A DNA stretch of 7,478 nucleotides from Candidatus Peregrinibacteria bacterium (GCA_018664365.1 JABJOK010000106.1:1-7478); one strand, 5' to 3'. Counted from the stretch's first letter, positions 1-6,923 are shown. The notes: a model not told the origin generated them from the sequence alone. Numbers and translations: made by a program.

Positions 1-762
1 AGTAGTAATCCAATTGCTCGATGGACCTATCTGGTATTCAGCAGCATTGCTCACAAGCAGTTCTAATGCCTCAATTGAGGCAGAAATGTTTGCAGTATCC
101 TCGTCAAGAGTAGGGTCAGAAGTTCCTGAAGAACAGTCTGCACCTGCTTTATATTCTACTTTTACACGTCCATCATCGTCACCAAGACCATCGGCAAAGT
201 CGAATCTTATATCTACTACACCAGTACCATCTGTTCTCTGTACAGCAGTAATTGAGCTAACAACAGGAATGTTCGCAGTATCAATAATAGTATCTGCAGA
301 GACTGCACTATCTATTTCAATTTGGCTATCAGCAGCATCAGTAGTTTCAATTGTATAAGTTCCAGTAGTTCCTGTAGCTACAGGGTTTTTTATATTTGAA
401 ATAGTACAAATTTCGGTAGATCCAAAGGCATTAATAGAGCCATCACCACTTCTGGTTATAGTAACCGTCTGCCCTGAAAAGCCAGTTGTAAATGTTCCAT
501 CCATTGTTGAACAAGTGCCATCAACAACCGCTACATTGGTGAGGTCAAAACCAGCTCCAAAAGTAACTTTGATCTTTCCATCAGCCGGAATATCAATGCC
601 GGGAGTAAAGGTGACAGTAGCATTAGTATCCATTCCCATGGCCAAAGTGTCTGGCTCAACGTTTGTTGCACTAATAGCATAAGCAATACTTCCTAGTCCG
701 AAAGTAGAGACAGCACCAATCACCATTATTGAGGCCACGATTTTTGACAGAAACTTTTTCAT
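1..762 (-). CDS. Secreted beta-rich surface protein, N-terminal part (3' end beyond window)
   Basis: This reading frame is open for 254 codons from the ATG at 762 down to the window edge, so the C-terminus is missing. The N-terminus is a textbook signal peptide: MKKFLSK, a hydrophobic core at residues 8-26, and a likely cleavage after AYA (27-29). The mature part is rich in Thr, Ser, Asp, Gly and Val with few Lys or Arg. It has alternating hydrophobic and polar residues typical of beta-sandwich surface domains, for example FTPGIDIPADGKIKVTF, GQTVTITRSGDG and GTTGTYTIETTDAAD. Around residues 185-210 there is an acidic stretch (FDFADGLGDDDGRV) that could bind calcium. Three cysteines fall in the visible mature part. 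I associate this repeat style with Patescibacteria surface proteins, but that is from memory. The exact function is unknown: adhesin, S-layer or sheath component are all possible. No Shine-Dalgarno precedes the start; the start was chosen for the signal peptide. It is divergent from the phosphoketolase gene. Confidence 0.85.
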   Translation of the reverse strand, partial: MKKFLSKIVASIMVIGAVSTFGLGSIAYAISATNVEPDTLAMGMDTNATVTFTPGIDIPADGKIKVTFGAGFDLTNVAVVDGTCSTMDGTFTTGFSGQTVTITRSGDGSINAFGSTEICTISNIKNPVATGTTGTYTIETTDAADSQIEIDSAVSADTIIDTANIPVVSSITAVQRTDGTGVVDIRFDFADGLGDDDGRVKVEYKAGADCSSGTSDPTLDEDTANISASIEALELLVSNAAEYQIGPSSNWITT

Positions 763-788
763 GCGGAAAAAATACTTTACAAATCATA

Positions 789-794
789 ATATTA
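789..794 (-). promoter_or_regulatory. TATA-like / -10-like box for the surface protein gene
   Basis: On the minus strand this reads TAATAT within GTGTAATATTATG, 27-32 bases before the ATG at 762. It could be a bacterial -10 element with a short leader, or an archaeal TATA box giving a leaderless transcript. I see no convincing -35 element at the right distance. Just beyond it lies the short imperfect inverted repeat CCTTAAGTAAGG (797-808), of unknown role. Confidence 0.25.
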
Positions 795-844
795 CACCTT
801 AAGTAAGGCCTTTTTGGAAGGGTGAAAGTGATGAAAAGCTAAAG

Positions 845-873
845 TTCACAGAAAGAAGTTGTATGAATATATA
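845..873 (+). promoter_or_regulatory. Candidate sigma70-type promoter for the phosphoketolase gene
   Basis: TTCACA (845-850, five of six bases of the TTGACA consensus) is followed after 17 bases by TATATA (868-873, four of six bases of TATAAT). Transcription would begin near 880 and leave a leader of about 60 bases. A second candidate is the AT-rich TTTAAAT at 911-917, which sits 23-29 bases before the ATG and would fit an archaeal TATA box. The rest of the divergent gap 763-939 shows no gene. Confidence 0.35.
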
Positions 874-939
874 CGAAAATAGCTAGTGATCATTTTTTCA
901 ATATGTTAAATTTAAATGTGAGAAATAACCTCATTTCAC

Positions 940-3306
940 ATGGCTAAAACTGACCCAAAAATGGTCGACTGGATGAAGAAATATCTTCGTTACGTCGATT
1001 ATCTTGCTGCTGCGCAACTTTATTTAAAAGACAATTTTTTCCTCGAAGAAGAGCTGAAACCAGAACACTTCAAGGCTAGGATCCTTGGACACTGGGGAAC
1101 AGTTCCAGGATTGAATTTTATATATGCGAACATGTCGTACCTAGTTCAAAAGCACAAATTCGACATGCTCTTTATTACAGGGCCTGGTCATGGAGCTCCT
1201 GCAATCCTTGCGAGCCTTTTTGCAGATGGAACACTAAGAGATTTTTACCCACAGTACACGGTTGATGCAGAAGGATCTGGAAAGATTATTAAAGACTTCA
1301 GCTGGCCATATACTAAATTTCCAAGTCACGTTACTCCAACAGTTCCAGGATCTATTCTAGAAGGAGGAGAGCTTGGATACAGCTTATCTACAGCCTTTGG
1401 AGCAGTTTTGGACAATCCGGATTTAATAGTTGCAGCAGTTGTAGGAGATGGAGAAGCAGAGTCAGGACCACTCGCAGCAGCTTGGCATTCAAACAAATTC
1501 TTAAACCCAAAGACCTCTGGAGCAGTTCTTCCAATCGTTCATATAAATGGATATAAAATCTCAAATCCAACTATTTACGGAACAATGGGAGACGATGAAT
1601 TAATGAATTTATTTAAAGGATATGGTTACGAACCAATCATTGTAAAAGGAGGGAAAATAGAAGAAAAGATGTTTGCAGCAAGTGAAAAAGCTTACAAGAT
1701 AATTAGAGAAACTCAGAAGAAAGCACGTAAATCTAAAAAGCCAATTCTAAAACCAAAGTGGCCAGTGATACTTCTTCGAACTCCAAAGGGATGGAAGGGA
1801 GCACATGACTATCATGGTCATATAGTAGAGGGATCATTCCACTCTCATGGAATTCCAATTGGTCATCCAAATAACGAGCCAGAGGCGCTAAGCGCAGTAA
1901 ATAAGTGGCTAAAGAGCTATAAGGTTCACGAGCTAATTGATAAAAAGGGACGACCAATTAAAGAAATTACAAAATTTATTCCAAAAGGAAAGTTAAGAAT
2001 AGGAATGAGCAAACATGCAATTGGAGGAAACATCCTCAAGTCACTTAAATTGCCTCGCCTAACAAAGTACGAGACTAAATTCAAGAAGCGTGGAGAGACA
2101 CATATAGGACCAATGGGTGAAGGAGCAAAACTCCTACGAGACATCTTCAAAGAGAATAAAAAGACATTCCGCCTATTCTGCCCAGATGAAGCTGAATCTA
2201 ATAAACTAGGAAGAGTGCTTGAAGCAACGAAGCGTGCATACATGTGGCCATTAAAAGACACTGACGAACATTTATCTCCAGACGGAAGAGTTATGGAGAT
2301 GCTCTCAGAGCACACACTAGAAGGATGGTATCAGGGATATATTCTGACAGGACGACATGGAATATTCGTGAGTTACGAGGCCTTCGCAACAATCATAAAT
2401 TCAATGCTCGACCAGCATGCGAAGTTTATTAAACAATCTCGATCAGTAGAATGGAGAAAACCAATCGCTAGCGCAAACTTCCTGCTTTCAAGTTTAGGAT
2501 GGCGTCAGGATCACAACGGCTTCTCTCACCAGAATCCAAGTTTTGTCTCTAGTGTTCTTCAAAAACATCCAAAAATCTCACAAATTTATTATCCATCAGA
2601 TGCAAATAGTTTGATCGCTGCATATGAAGAAGTATTTAAGTCACGAGATAAGATCAATGTAATAGTTGCCGGAAAAAGAGAACTACCGGTTTGGCAAAGC
2701 CTTAAAGAAGCTCGAGAACAAGCCAAAAACGGAATCGCGATCTGGGATTGGGTTGGAGGAAAGCAAGCTGCAAAAAATCCAGACGTAGTACTTGCCTCAG
2801 CAGGAGATTATCTTACACAAGAAGCTTTATACGCAGTGAAGATGGTAAAAGAAATGGCACCAGAGTTGAAGATTAGATATGTGAACGTTTCAGAGCTTAC
2901 ATCGATCGGGCTCGGAGATTATTGTCATGATGATAAGAGTTGTATGACTGAAACTGGTGTGAATAAGTACTTCACTCCAAATAAGCCTGTGATTTTTAGT
3001 TATCATGGATATGTGAATGATGTAGAGCAAATTCTTTGGCCATACACTTCATCAGAAAGATTTACATTGCACGGATATAGAGAGGAGGGATCAACTACTA
3101 CACCATTTGATATAAAGGTTAGAAATGGAGTCAGTTGCTACCACCTCGCTATTGATCTAATCCGTGAAGGATCAAAGACCAACAAGAAGATTGCCAAGAA
3201 AAAGGACAAGATTATAAAGATGATTCAAAAGAAGATCGATGATCATCAAAAATATATCTGCGAATACGGTGATGATCCGCAGGAAGTAAAGGATTTAAGA
3301 TGGTAA
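940..3306 (+). CDS. xfp: Phosphoketolase (xylulose-5-phosphate / fructose-6-phosphate)
   Basis: Thiamine-diphosphate enzyme of the phosphoketolase family (EC 4.1.2.9 / 4.1.2.22), cytosolic. It converts xylulose-5-P, and often fructose-6-P, plus phosphate into acetyl phosphate and glyceraldehyde-3-P or erythrose-4-P. The 788 residues are full length for the family (about 790-825). Visible landmarks are GHWGTVPG (50-57, His51), GPGHGAP (81-87, His84), His130, the signature EGGELGY (141-147), the thiamine-binding GDGEAESGPLA (169-179), NGYKISNP (203-210), RTPKGW (280-285, Lys283), His303, SEHTLEG (456-462, Glu461), TGRHG (470-474), WRQDHNGFSHQ (521-531) and EEGSTTTPFD (715-724). By position these match the catalytic residues of the bifidobacterial enzyme. 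The C-terminus (DDPQEVKDLRW) is the usual family ending, preceded by a Lys-rich stretch at 745-767. Substrate preference cannot be read from the sequence. No acetate kinase or phosphotransacetylase gene is in the window. No Shine-Dalgarno is seen. The next gene starts 4 bases after the stop, suggesting cotranscription. Confidence 0.97.
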   Translation: MAKTDPKMVDWMKKYLRYVDYLAAAQLYLKDNFFLEEELKPEHFKARILGHWGTVPGLNFIYANMSYLVQKHKFDMLFITGPGHGAPAILASLFADGTLRDFYPQYTVDAEGSGKIIKDFSWPYTKFPSHVTPTVPGSILEGGELGYSLSTAFGAVLDNPDLIVAAVVGDGEAESGPLAAAWHSNKFLNPKTSGAVLPIVHINGYKISNPTIYGTMGDDELMNLFKGYGYEPIIVKGGKIEEKMFAASEKAYKIIRETQKKARKSKKPILKPKWPVILLRTPKGWKGAHDYHGHIVEGSFHSHGIPIGHPNNEPEALSAVNKWLKSYKVHELIDKKGRPIKEITKFIPKGKLRIGMSKHAIGGNILKSLKLPRLTKYETKFKKRGETHIGPMGEGAKLLRDIFKENKKTFRLFCPDEAESNKLGRVLEATKRAYMWPLKDTDEHLSPDGRVMEMLSEHTLEGWYQGYILTGRHGIFVSYEAFATIINSMLDQHAKFIKQSRSVEWRKPIASANFLLSSLGWRQDHNGFSHQNPSFVSSVLQKHPKISQIYYPSDANSLIAAYEEVFKSRDKINVIVAGKRELPVWQSLKEAREQAKNGIAIWDWVGGKQAAKNPDVVLASAGDYLTQEALYAVKMVKEMAPELKIRYVNVSELTSIGLGDYCHDDKSCMTETGVNKYFTPNKPVIFSYHGYVNDVEQILWPYTSSERFTLHGYREEGSTTTPFDIKVRNGVSCYHLAIDLIREGSKTNKKIAKKKDKIIKMIQKKIDDHQKYICEYGDDPQEVKDLRW

Positions 3307-3310
3307 GCAT

Positions 3311-4168
3311 ATGATTATAGGAGCACATGTATCTACGGCCGGGGGGCTGCACAATTCTTTTGCAAATGCAGAAAAAATAGGAGCACAGGCGATGCAGATT
3401 TTCGGAGCTTCACCTAGGCAGTGGAAGGTCAAAATGCCAGAAGAGGAAGTGCTTGAGAAATTTCGCGAAGCTCGCAAGCAGACAAAGCTTGGGCCAATAT
3501 TTCTTCATGCAAGTTATCTAGTGAATATTGGAACTCCAGATAATGAATTGTACGAGAAATCCATTCAAAGCCTTATTGGCCACCTCAAAATAGCAGAACT
3601 AATAGAGGCAGAAGGGCTTATTTATCATATCGGGTCTTACAAGAATTCAACGTGGGAAGAGTCTGCAAAAAGAGTGGTGGAAGGAATGAATGAGGCGCTC
3701 AAAAATTCTCCAGGAAAAACACATCTAATAATGGAGAATTCAGCAGGCGGAGGAAGTAAAATAGGACTTACTTTAGAAGAAATAGGAAAGATTTACCAAC
3801 TCGCAGTCGAGACGCTACCATCAGAAATTACAAGCAGAATAAAAGTGTGTATCGATACAGCGCACGCCTTTGGTGCAGGAATACTTGAAACTTTCTCAGC
3901 CGAAGAACTAGATGACTTCACTAAAGAAGCCGACCAAGCCTTCGGCCTCAAAAACCTTACAGTCCTTCACATAAACGACTCTCTTGTACCATTCAATTCA
4001 AAAAGAGATCGTCATCAAAATATAGGAGAGGGAGAAATCGGGCTCAAATCTTTTAAGAACATGTCAAAAAACAAGGATCTTAATAATCTTCCATGGATTT
4101 TAGAGGTGCCTGGATTTGAGAAAACAGGACCAGACAAGCGAAATATCGATTTGATAAAAGCTCTCTAG
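3311..4168 (+). CDS. nfo: Endonuclease IV (deoxyribonuclease IV, AP endonuclease)
   Basis: Base-excision-repair enzyme that cuts 5' of abasic sites and removes blocked 3' ends (EC 3.1.21.2), with a TIM-barrel fold and three zinc ions. The 285 residues match the family length (E. coli Nfo, 285). All nine metal ligands can be placed: His66, His106 (YHIGS), Glu142 (MENSAGGG), Asp182 and His185 (CIDTAHAF), His220 (HINDS), Asp233 and His235 (DRHQNIGEGEIG) and Glu265 (LEVPG). The N-terminal GAHVSTAGG and the FGASPRQW segment, which contacts DNA in this family, are present too. It should therefore be active. It begins 4 bases after the phosphoketolase stop, without a good Shine-Dalgarno, so it is probably translated from a shared transcript or by coupling. 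That pairing has no obvious biochemical logic. Confidence 0.97.
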   Translation: MIIGAHVSTAGGLHNSFANAEKIGAQAMQIFGASPRQWKVKMPEEEVLEKFREARKQTKLGPIFLHASYLVNIGTPDNELYEKSIQSLIGHLKIAELIEAEGLIYHIGSYKNSTWEESAKRVVEGMNEALKNSPGKTHLIMENSAGGGSKIGLTLEEIGKIYQLAVETLPSEITSRIKVCIDTAHAFGAGILETFSAEELDDFTKEADQAFGLKNLTVLHINDSLVPFNSKRDRHQNIGEGEIGLKSFKNMSKNKDLNNLPWILEVPGFEKTGPDKRNIDLIKAL

Positions 4169-4234
4169 GAATACATTCACCGCTTATCAAATTTCCCTTT
4201 TAAAAATTTTATTAATAGAGCAAAATATAGCCCC
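4169..4234 (+). promoter_or_regulatory. AT-rich gap with likely promoter of the ABC exporter
   Basis: These 66 bases between the endonuclease IV stop and the ABC ATG contain a run of A and T, with TTTTAAAAATTTTATTAATAG at about 4198-4218. It ends 17 bases before the start codon and could serve as a -10 region or TATA box. CAAAATATAGCCCC lies directly before the ATG and offers no Shine-Dalgarno. No hairpin followed by a T-run is seen, so transcription from the upstream genes may also read through. Confidence 0.3.
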
Positions 4235-5149
4235 ATGAAAACAGCAATCGAAATTAAGGGCCTTCACAAAGTATACAAGGGAGGCACACATGCTCTCAAA
4301 GGAGTGGATTTAGAGATAAAGGAAGGTGAATTTTTTGCGTTACTTGGGCCGAATGGATCAGGGAAAACAACTCTTATAAGCACCATGTCGGGCTCAGTTA
4401 AAAAAACGGAAGGAAACATAAAGATCTTTGGAAAATCTATTGATGAGCAAAGAGAGCTTACAAAGATGATGATTGGAGTTGTTCCTCAAGAGGTGCATTT
4501 CGACTCATTTTTCAATGTTAATGAGGTTTTAAATCTTCAGTCAGGATATTACGGAATTAAAAATAACCAGAAATGGATTGATGAGATTCTTGAGAAACTT
4601 AATCTACATACAAAAAAATTCGCCAATACTCGTGCTCTTTCTGGAGGAATGAAAAGACGTCTGTTAGTAGCAAAAGCCCTTGTACATAAACCAAAAATGA
4701 TCGTTCTCGATGAGCCAACTGCAGGAGTAGATGTAGAGCTAAGGCATAATCTTTGGACATACATAAGGAAACTAAATGAAGAAGGGTTAACAATACTTTT
4801 GACCACACATTATTTAGAAGAAGCAGAGACTCTTTGTGAAAGAACAGCAATTTTAGACCAAGGAGAATTAATAAAAATAGACAAAACGAAAAATCTTATT
4901 GAATCCATGGGAGACCAAAAGTACCTAACAATTCATTTTAAAGAGAAGAATAAAGGGATGCCTGCTTCACTCAAAAAATTCGATCCAAAAAAAGTTAACG
5001 AACACTCCCTAAGTATAAAATTTGCGAAAGCTGACCTTCAAGAAGCCCTTAAGGCGATAGAGGAACTTCCTCAAGAAATTATTGATATTGATATGAAATC
5101 ACAGACATTGGAAGATGTATTCTTAAAATTAACAAATTTAAAGAGATGA
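4235..5149 (+). CDS. yadG: ABC-2 exporter, ATP-binding subunit (YadG-like)
   Basis: ATPase that powers the membrane partner encoded next to it; it acts on the cytoplasmic face of the membrane. The 304 residues match E. coli YadG closely in length. The nucleotide-binding domain is complete: Walker A GPNGSGKT (38-45), Q-loop Gln85 (VVPQE), signature LSGGM (135-139), Walker B MIVLDEPTAG (155-164, catalytic Glu160), D-loop GVD (164-166) and switch His192 (TTHYLEEAE). A C-terminal extension from about residue 220 to 304, ending in TLEDVFLKLTN, is typical of the drug, polysaccharide and lipid exporters of this class (CcmA/DrrA type). The substrate is unknown. The stop codon overlaps the permease start (ATGA). 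No Shine-Dalgarno is visible. The symbol marks family resemblance, not proven orthology. Confidence 0.93.
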   Translation: MKTAIEIKGLHKVYKGGTHALKGVDLEIKEGEFFALLGPNGSGKTTLISTMSGSVKKTEGNIKIFGKSIDEQRELTKMMIGVVPQEVHFDSFFNVNEVLNLQSGYYGIKNNQKWIDEILEKLNLHTKKFANTRALSGGMKRRLLVAKALVHKPKMIVLDEPTAGVDVELRHNLWTYIRKLNEEGLTILLTTHYLEEAETLCERTAILDQGELIKIDKTKNLIESMGDQKYLTIHFKEKNKGMPASLKKFDPKKVNEHSLSIKFAKADLQEALKAIEELPQEIIDIDMKSQTLEDVFLKLTNLKR

Positions 5150-5907
5150 TAAATCCACGCGGAACATGGACACTTTTCAAACGTGAAACCTGGAGATATC
5201 TCAAGGTTTATCAGCAAACAGTTTTAGCGCCTGTTATTAGCAATATCCTTTTCTTAGCGGTTTTTGGATTATCAATTCAAAGGACAATTCCAAATACAGA
5301 CTTAGAGTATTTGCAGTTTTTGGCTCCAGGATTAATTTTGATGGGAATAATAAATAATGCCTATCAGAATCCTTCTTCATCGATGATCATAATGAAGTAC
5401 CAGAACCTTATTGAGAGCCTGCTTATGCTTCCGCTTAGAGCTTCAGAAAAACTGCTGGCATTCACTGCCTCAGCAGTTTCAAGGGGTTTAATTGTGGGGC
5501 TGGTGACGTATTTAACAGTGATTTTCTTCGTGGATTTACCTTACGCATCAGTTGGGATAATTGTAGGATCTGCAGTTTTAATATCTCTATTTTTTGGATT
5601 TTTAGGATTAATTGTCGGAATCTGGGGAGATGAAATGGACAAGCTCGCAATGATTCAAAACTTTGTATTAACACCACTAATATTTTTAGGTGGAGTATTT
5701 TATCCGATATCAGCTTTGCCAGAAGCATTCGCAAAAGTTTCACAGCTAAATCCAATAGTTTACATGATCAACCTCTTCAGATATGGATTTACAGGATTTC
5801 AAGAATTCCCAATTCTTCCAAGTTTCGCAATTGTGACTGGATGCACAGTATTTGTAGGAGTTATAGCTTATCTTATGCTAAAGAGGGGCTACAAGCTTCA
5901 AAGCTAG
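5146..5907 (+). CDS. yadH: ABC-2 exporter, permease subunit (YadH-like)
   Basis: Integral membrane half of the exporter whose ATPase is encoded just upstream; the start ATG shares four bases with the ATPase stop, so translation is probably coupled. It has 253 residues, against about 256 in E. coli YadH. About six hydrophobic segments are seen, near residues 23-45, 58-75, 104-128, 134-158, 168-186 and 225-246, after an amphipathic N-terminus (TLFKRETWRYLK). Motifs shared with YadH and other ABC2_membrane proteins include FLAPGLILMGIINNAYQN (58-75), NFVLTPLIFLGGVFYPISALP (172-192) and LNPIVYMINLFRYGFTG (201-217). The transported molecule is not known. The family includes antibiotic and polysaccharide exporters. 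Its end faces the convergent patatin-like gene across 19 bases. Confidence 0.93.
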   Translation: MINPRGTWTLFKRETWRYLKVYQQTVLAPVISNILFLAVFGLSIQRTIPNTDLEYLQFLAPGLILMGIINNAYQNPSSSMIIMKYQNLIESLLMLPLRASEKLLAFTASAVSRGLIVGLVTYLTVIFFVDLPYASVGIIVGSAVLISLFFGFLGLIVGIWGDEMDKLAMIQNFVLTPLIFLGGVFYPISALPEAFAKVSQLNPIVYMINLFRYGFTGFQEFPILPSFAIVTGCTVFVGVIAYLMLKRGYKLQS

Positions 5908-5926
5908 TGAAAGGCTTAAGTAGGCT

Positions 5927-6718
5927 TTATAGCTTCTTAGAGGCTTCATCATATCCGGCCTTAATCAATTCTCTATATTTACCAAAAGAAGCATAGTTAA
6001 AATCTTTGAGATCAGGTTTTAGATAAATGATATCTTCATGATCTCTGACCATTTGGTCCTCTAGCTTATTGATCAGTATAGTGAAGGATTTATTAATTAA
6101 GTCAGAGTAATAACGCATCCTCTTAATTGGATTCAAGGTTCCCATATCTTTTGGCGAGAATATTTTTTTATTACTATCTGGAGTAACTTTTACAGCAATT
6201 ACTTTATGAGATTTTGGAGCAAGATTTATACCAAGATTATTCACAACACCTCCATCTACAAGGACCTTTGAGCCTTTTACTACTGGAGCAAAAATACCTG
6301 GAACAGACATTGATGCACGAACAGCGTCCTTGATGCGGCCTTTTTTGTATATAACATTTTCTCCACTATTAATGTCACATGCATTTACAATTAACGGAAT
6401 TTTACAATGCGCAAAATTCCTATCACCGAACACCTCTTTAAATAGTTCTTCAATTTTTTTAGCTTTAATAAATCCTAGAGACAAAAATCCTGGATCAGCA
6501 ACCATTTTAATGGCAGAGGTTTTAGAAATTTTATCTACTAAGGAATCAATCTCTCCAAAAACAGCATAGTAAGCACCAACAATGCTTCCCATCGAAGTTC
6601 CGATGATAAGATCAGGCCTAATCCCCTTTTCTTCCATGGCCTTAATGACACCTATATGAGCATATCCAAAGGCGCTTCCTCCTCCAAGGACTAAGGCGAT
6701 TTTTTTCTTTCGAGGCAT
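5927..6718 (-). CDS. Patatin-like phospholipase (NTE/RssA-type acyl hydrolase)
   Basis: Predicted serine lipid acyl hydrolase with a Ser-Asp dyad; members cleave acyl chains from phospholipids or lysophospholipids, and some are regulatory. The 263 residues are typical of the small bacterial type. Landmarks are the oxyanion-hole glycines GGGSAFGYAHIGV (12-24), the nucleophile elbow GTSMG (40-44, Ser42), the block ASMSVPGIFAPV (135-146) and the acid motif VDGGVVNN (154-161, Asp155). At residue 17, where an Arg or Lys is common (GGGxRG), this protein has Phe. There is no signal peptide, so it is probably cytoplasmic or loosely membrane-bound (MPRKKK start). A Lys-rich C-terminal third (about 180-263) has no recognised domain. 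It is transcribed alone, convergent with the exporter. No Shine-Dalgarno precedes the ATG. Confidence 0.93.
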   Translation of the reverse strand: MPRKKKIALVLGGGSAFGYAHIGVIKAMEEKGIRPDLIIGTSMGSIVGAYYAVFGEIDSLVDKISKTSAIKMVADPGFLSLGFIKAKKIEELFKEVFGDRNFAHCKIPLIVNACDINSGENVIYKKGRIKDAVRASMSVPGIFAPVVKGSKVLVDGGVVNNLGINLAPKSHKVIAVKVTPDSNKKIFSPKDMGTLNPIKRMRYYSDLINKSFTILINKLEDQMVRDHEDIIYLKPDLKDFNYASFGKYRELIKAGYDEASKKL

Positions 6719-6730
6719 AAATATATTTAT
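6717..6730. repeat. 14-bp palindrome over the patatin start codon, half of a 12-bp direct repeat pair
   Basis: ATAAATATATTTAT (6717-6730) is a perfect palindrome that includes two bases of the patatin start codon. The 12-mer CATAAATATATT occurs at 6716-6727 and again at 6752-6763, 36 bases apart. On the minus strand both copies read AATATATTTATG; the second ATG is followed directly by TAG. The arrangement could be an operator, or low-complexity chance in AT-rich DNA. Confidence 0.4.
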
Positions 6731-6739
6731 TAAAAGAAC

Positions 6740-6747
6740 GTATATAA
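6740..6747 (-). promoter_or_regulatory. TATA-like box upstream of the patatin-like gene
   Basis: On the minus strand TTATATAC lies 22-29 bases before the ATG at 6718, inside GGTTATATACG. It would suit an archaeal TATA box with a leaderless transcript, or a bacterial -10 element with a leader of about 15 bases. No good -35 element is seen at 16-18 bases spacing. Confidence 0.35.
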
Positions 6748-6799
6748 CCTACATAAATATATTGAATTTGAAAAAGAAAATTCGCATTGCTTCCTTCTT

Positions 6800-6823
6800 T
6801 GCACTTGGCATGTTGCCAGTGCA
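6800..6823. other. 10-bp hairpin with 3-base loop
   Basis: TGCAC(T)TGGCA and TGCCAGTGCA pair over ten base pairs with a single bulged T at 6805 and loop TGT (6811-6813). On neither strand is it followed directly by a T-run, so it does not look like a standard intrinsic terminator. It could be a 3' UTR structure of the Cys-rich gene, a regulatory palindrome, or part of a junction between two DNA sources. Confidence 0.5.
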
Positions 6824-6852
6824 TTAGTTGCAGACTCAAGCGTCCAACCTTC

Positions 6853-6883
6853 GGGCGGGGGCGCCGACAGTGCGCCCCCACCC
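6853..6883 (-). terminator. GC-rich terminator-like hairpin after the Cys-rich gene
   Basis: Arms 6853-6864 (GGGCGGGGGCGC) and 6872-6883 (GCGCCCCCACCC) pair at 11 of 12 positions with one C-A mismatch and a 7-base loop (CGACAGT). The hairpin begins 40 bases after the stop of the leftward Cys-rich gene. The usual T-run is absent on the minus strand (GAAGGTTGG follows). Termination is therefore an inference; it may equally stabilise the 3' end of the transcript. Confidence 0.4.
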
Positions 6884-6923
6884 AGAGTGTCTTGGCTTGG
6901 CTGAGCTTCAGATGCTATTCCAG

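Larger units (their letters stand above)
6719..6923. other. Gene-free interval with composition switch
   Basis: This stretch separates the patatin-like gene from the Cys-rich gene. The part up to about 6790 is AT-rich promoter-like sequence. From about 6830 onward the DNA is GC-rich and stays so to the window end. Between lie two strong hairpins, listed separately. No tRNA, insertion-sequence end or credible coding frame was found; frames crossing it on either strand lack protein-like character. Confidence 0.6.

Noticed and set aside
14..358. Plus-strand open frame of 114 codons within the surface protein region
   Set aside because: It is Ser/Thr-rich antisense of a minus-strand frame that has a signal peptide and domain-like sequence and runs unbroken for 254 codons.
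917..940. TGTGA and TCACA halves before the phosphoketolase ATG, like a CRP operator or start-site hairpin
   Set aside because: The halves are 14 bases apart, not the 6 of a CRP site. As a hairpin the stem is 5 bp plus 3 bp across a 2-base bulge, which is weak and likely by chance.
5901..5935. AAGCTA / TAGCTT inverted repeat between the convergent permease and patatin genes as a two-way terminator
   Set aside because: The stem is only 6 bp with a 23-base loop and no T-run follows; not enough to call a terminator. The three AGGCTT copies nearby are short and irregular.
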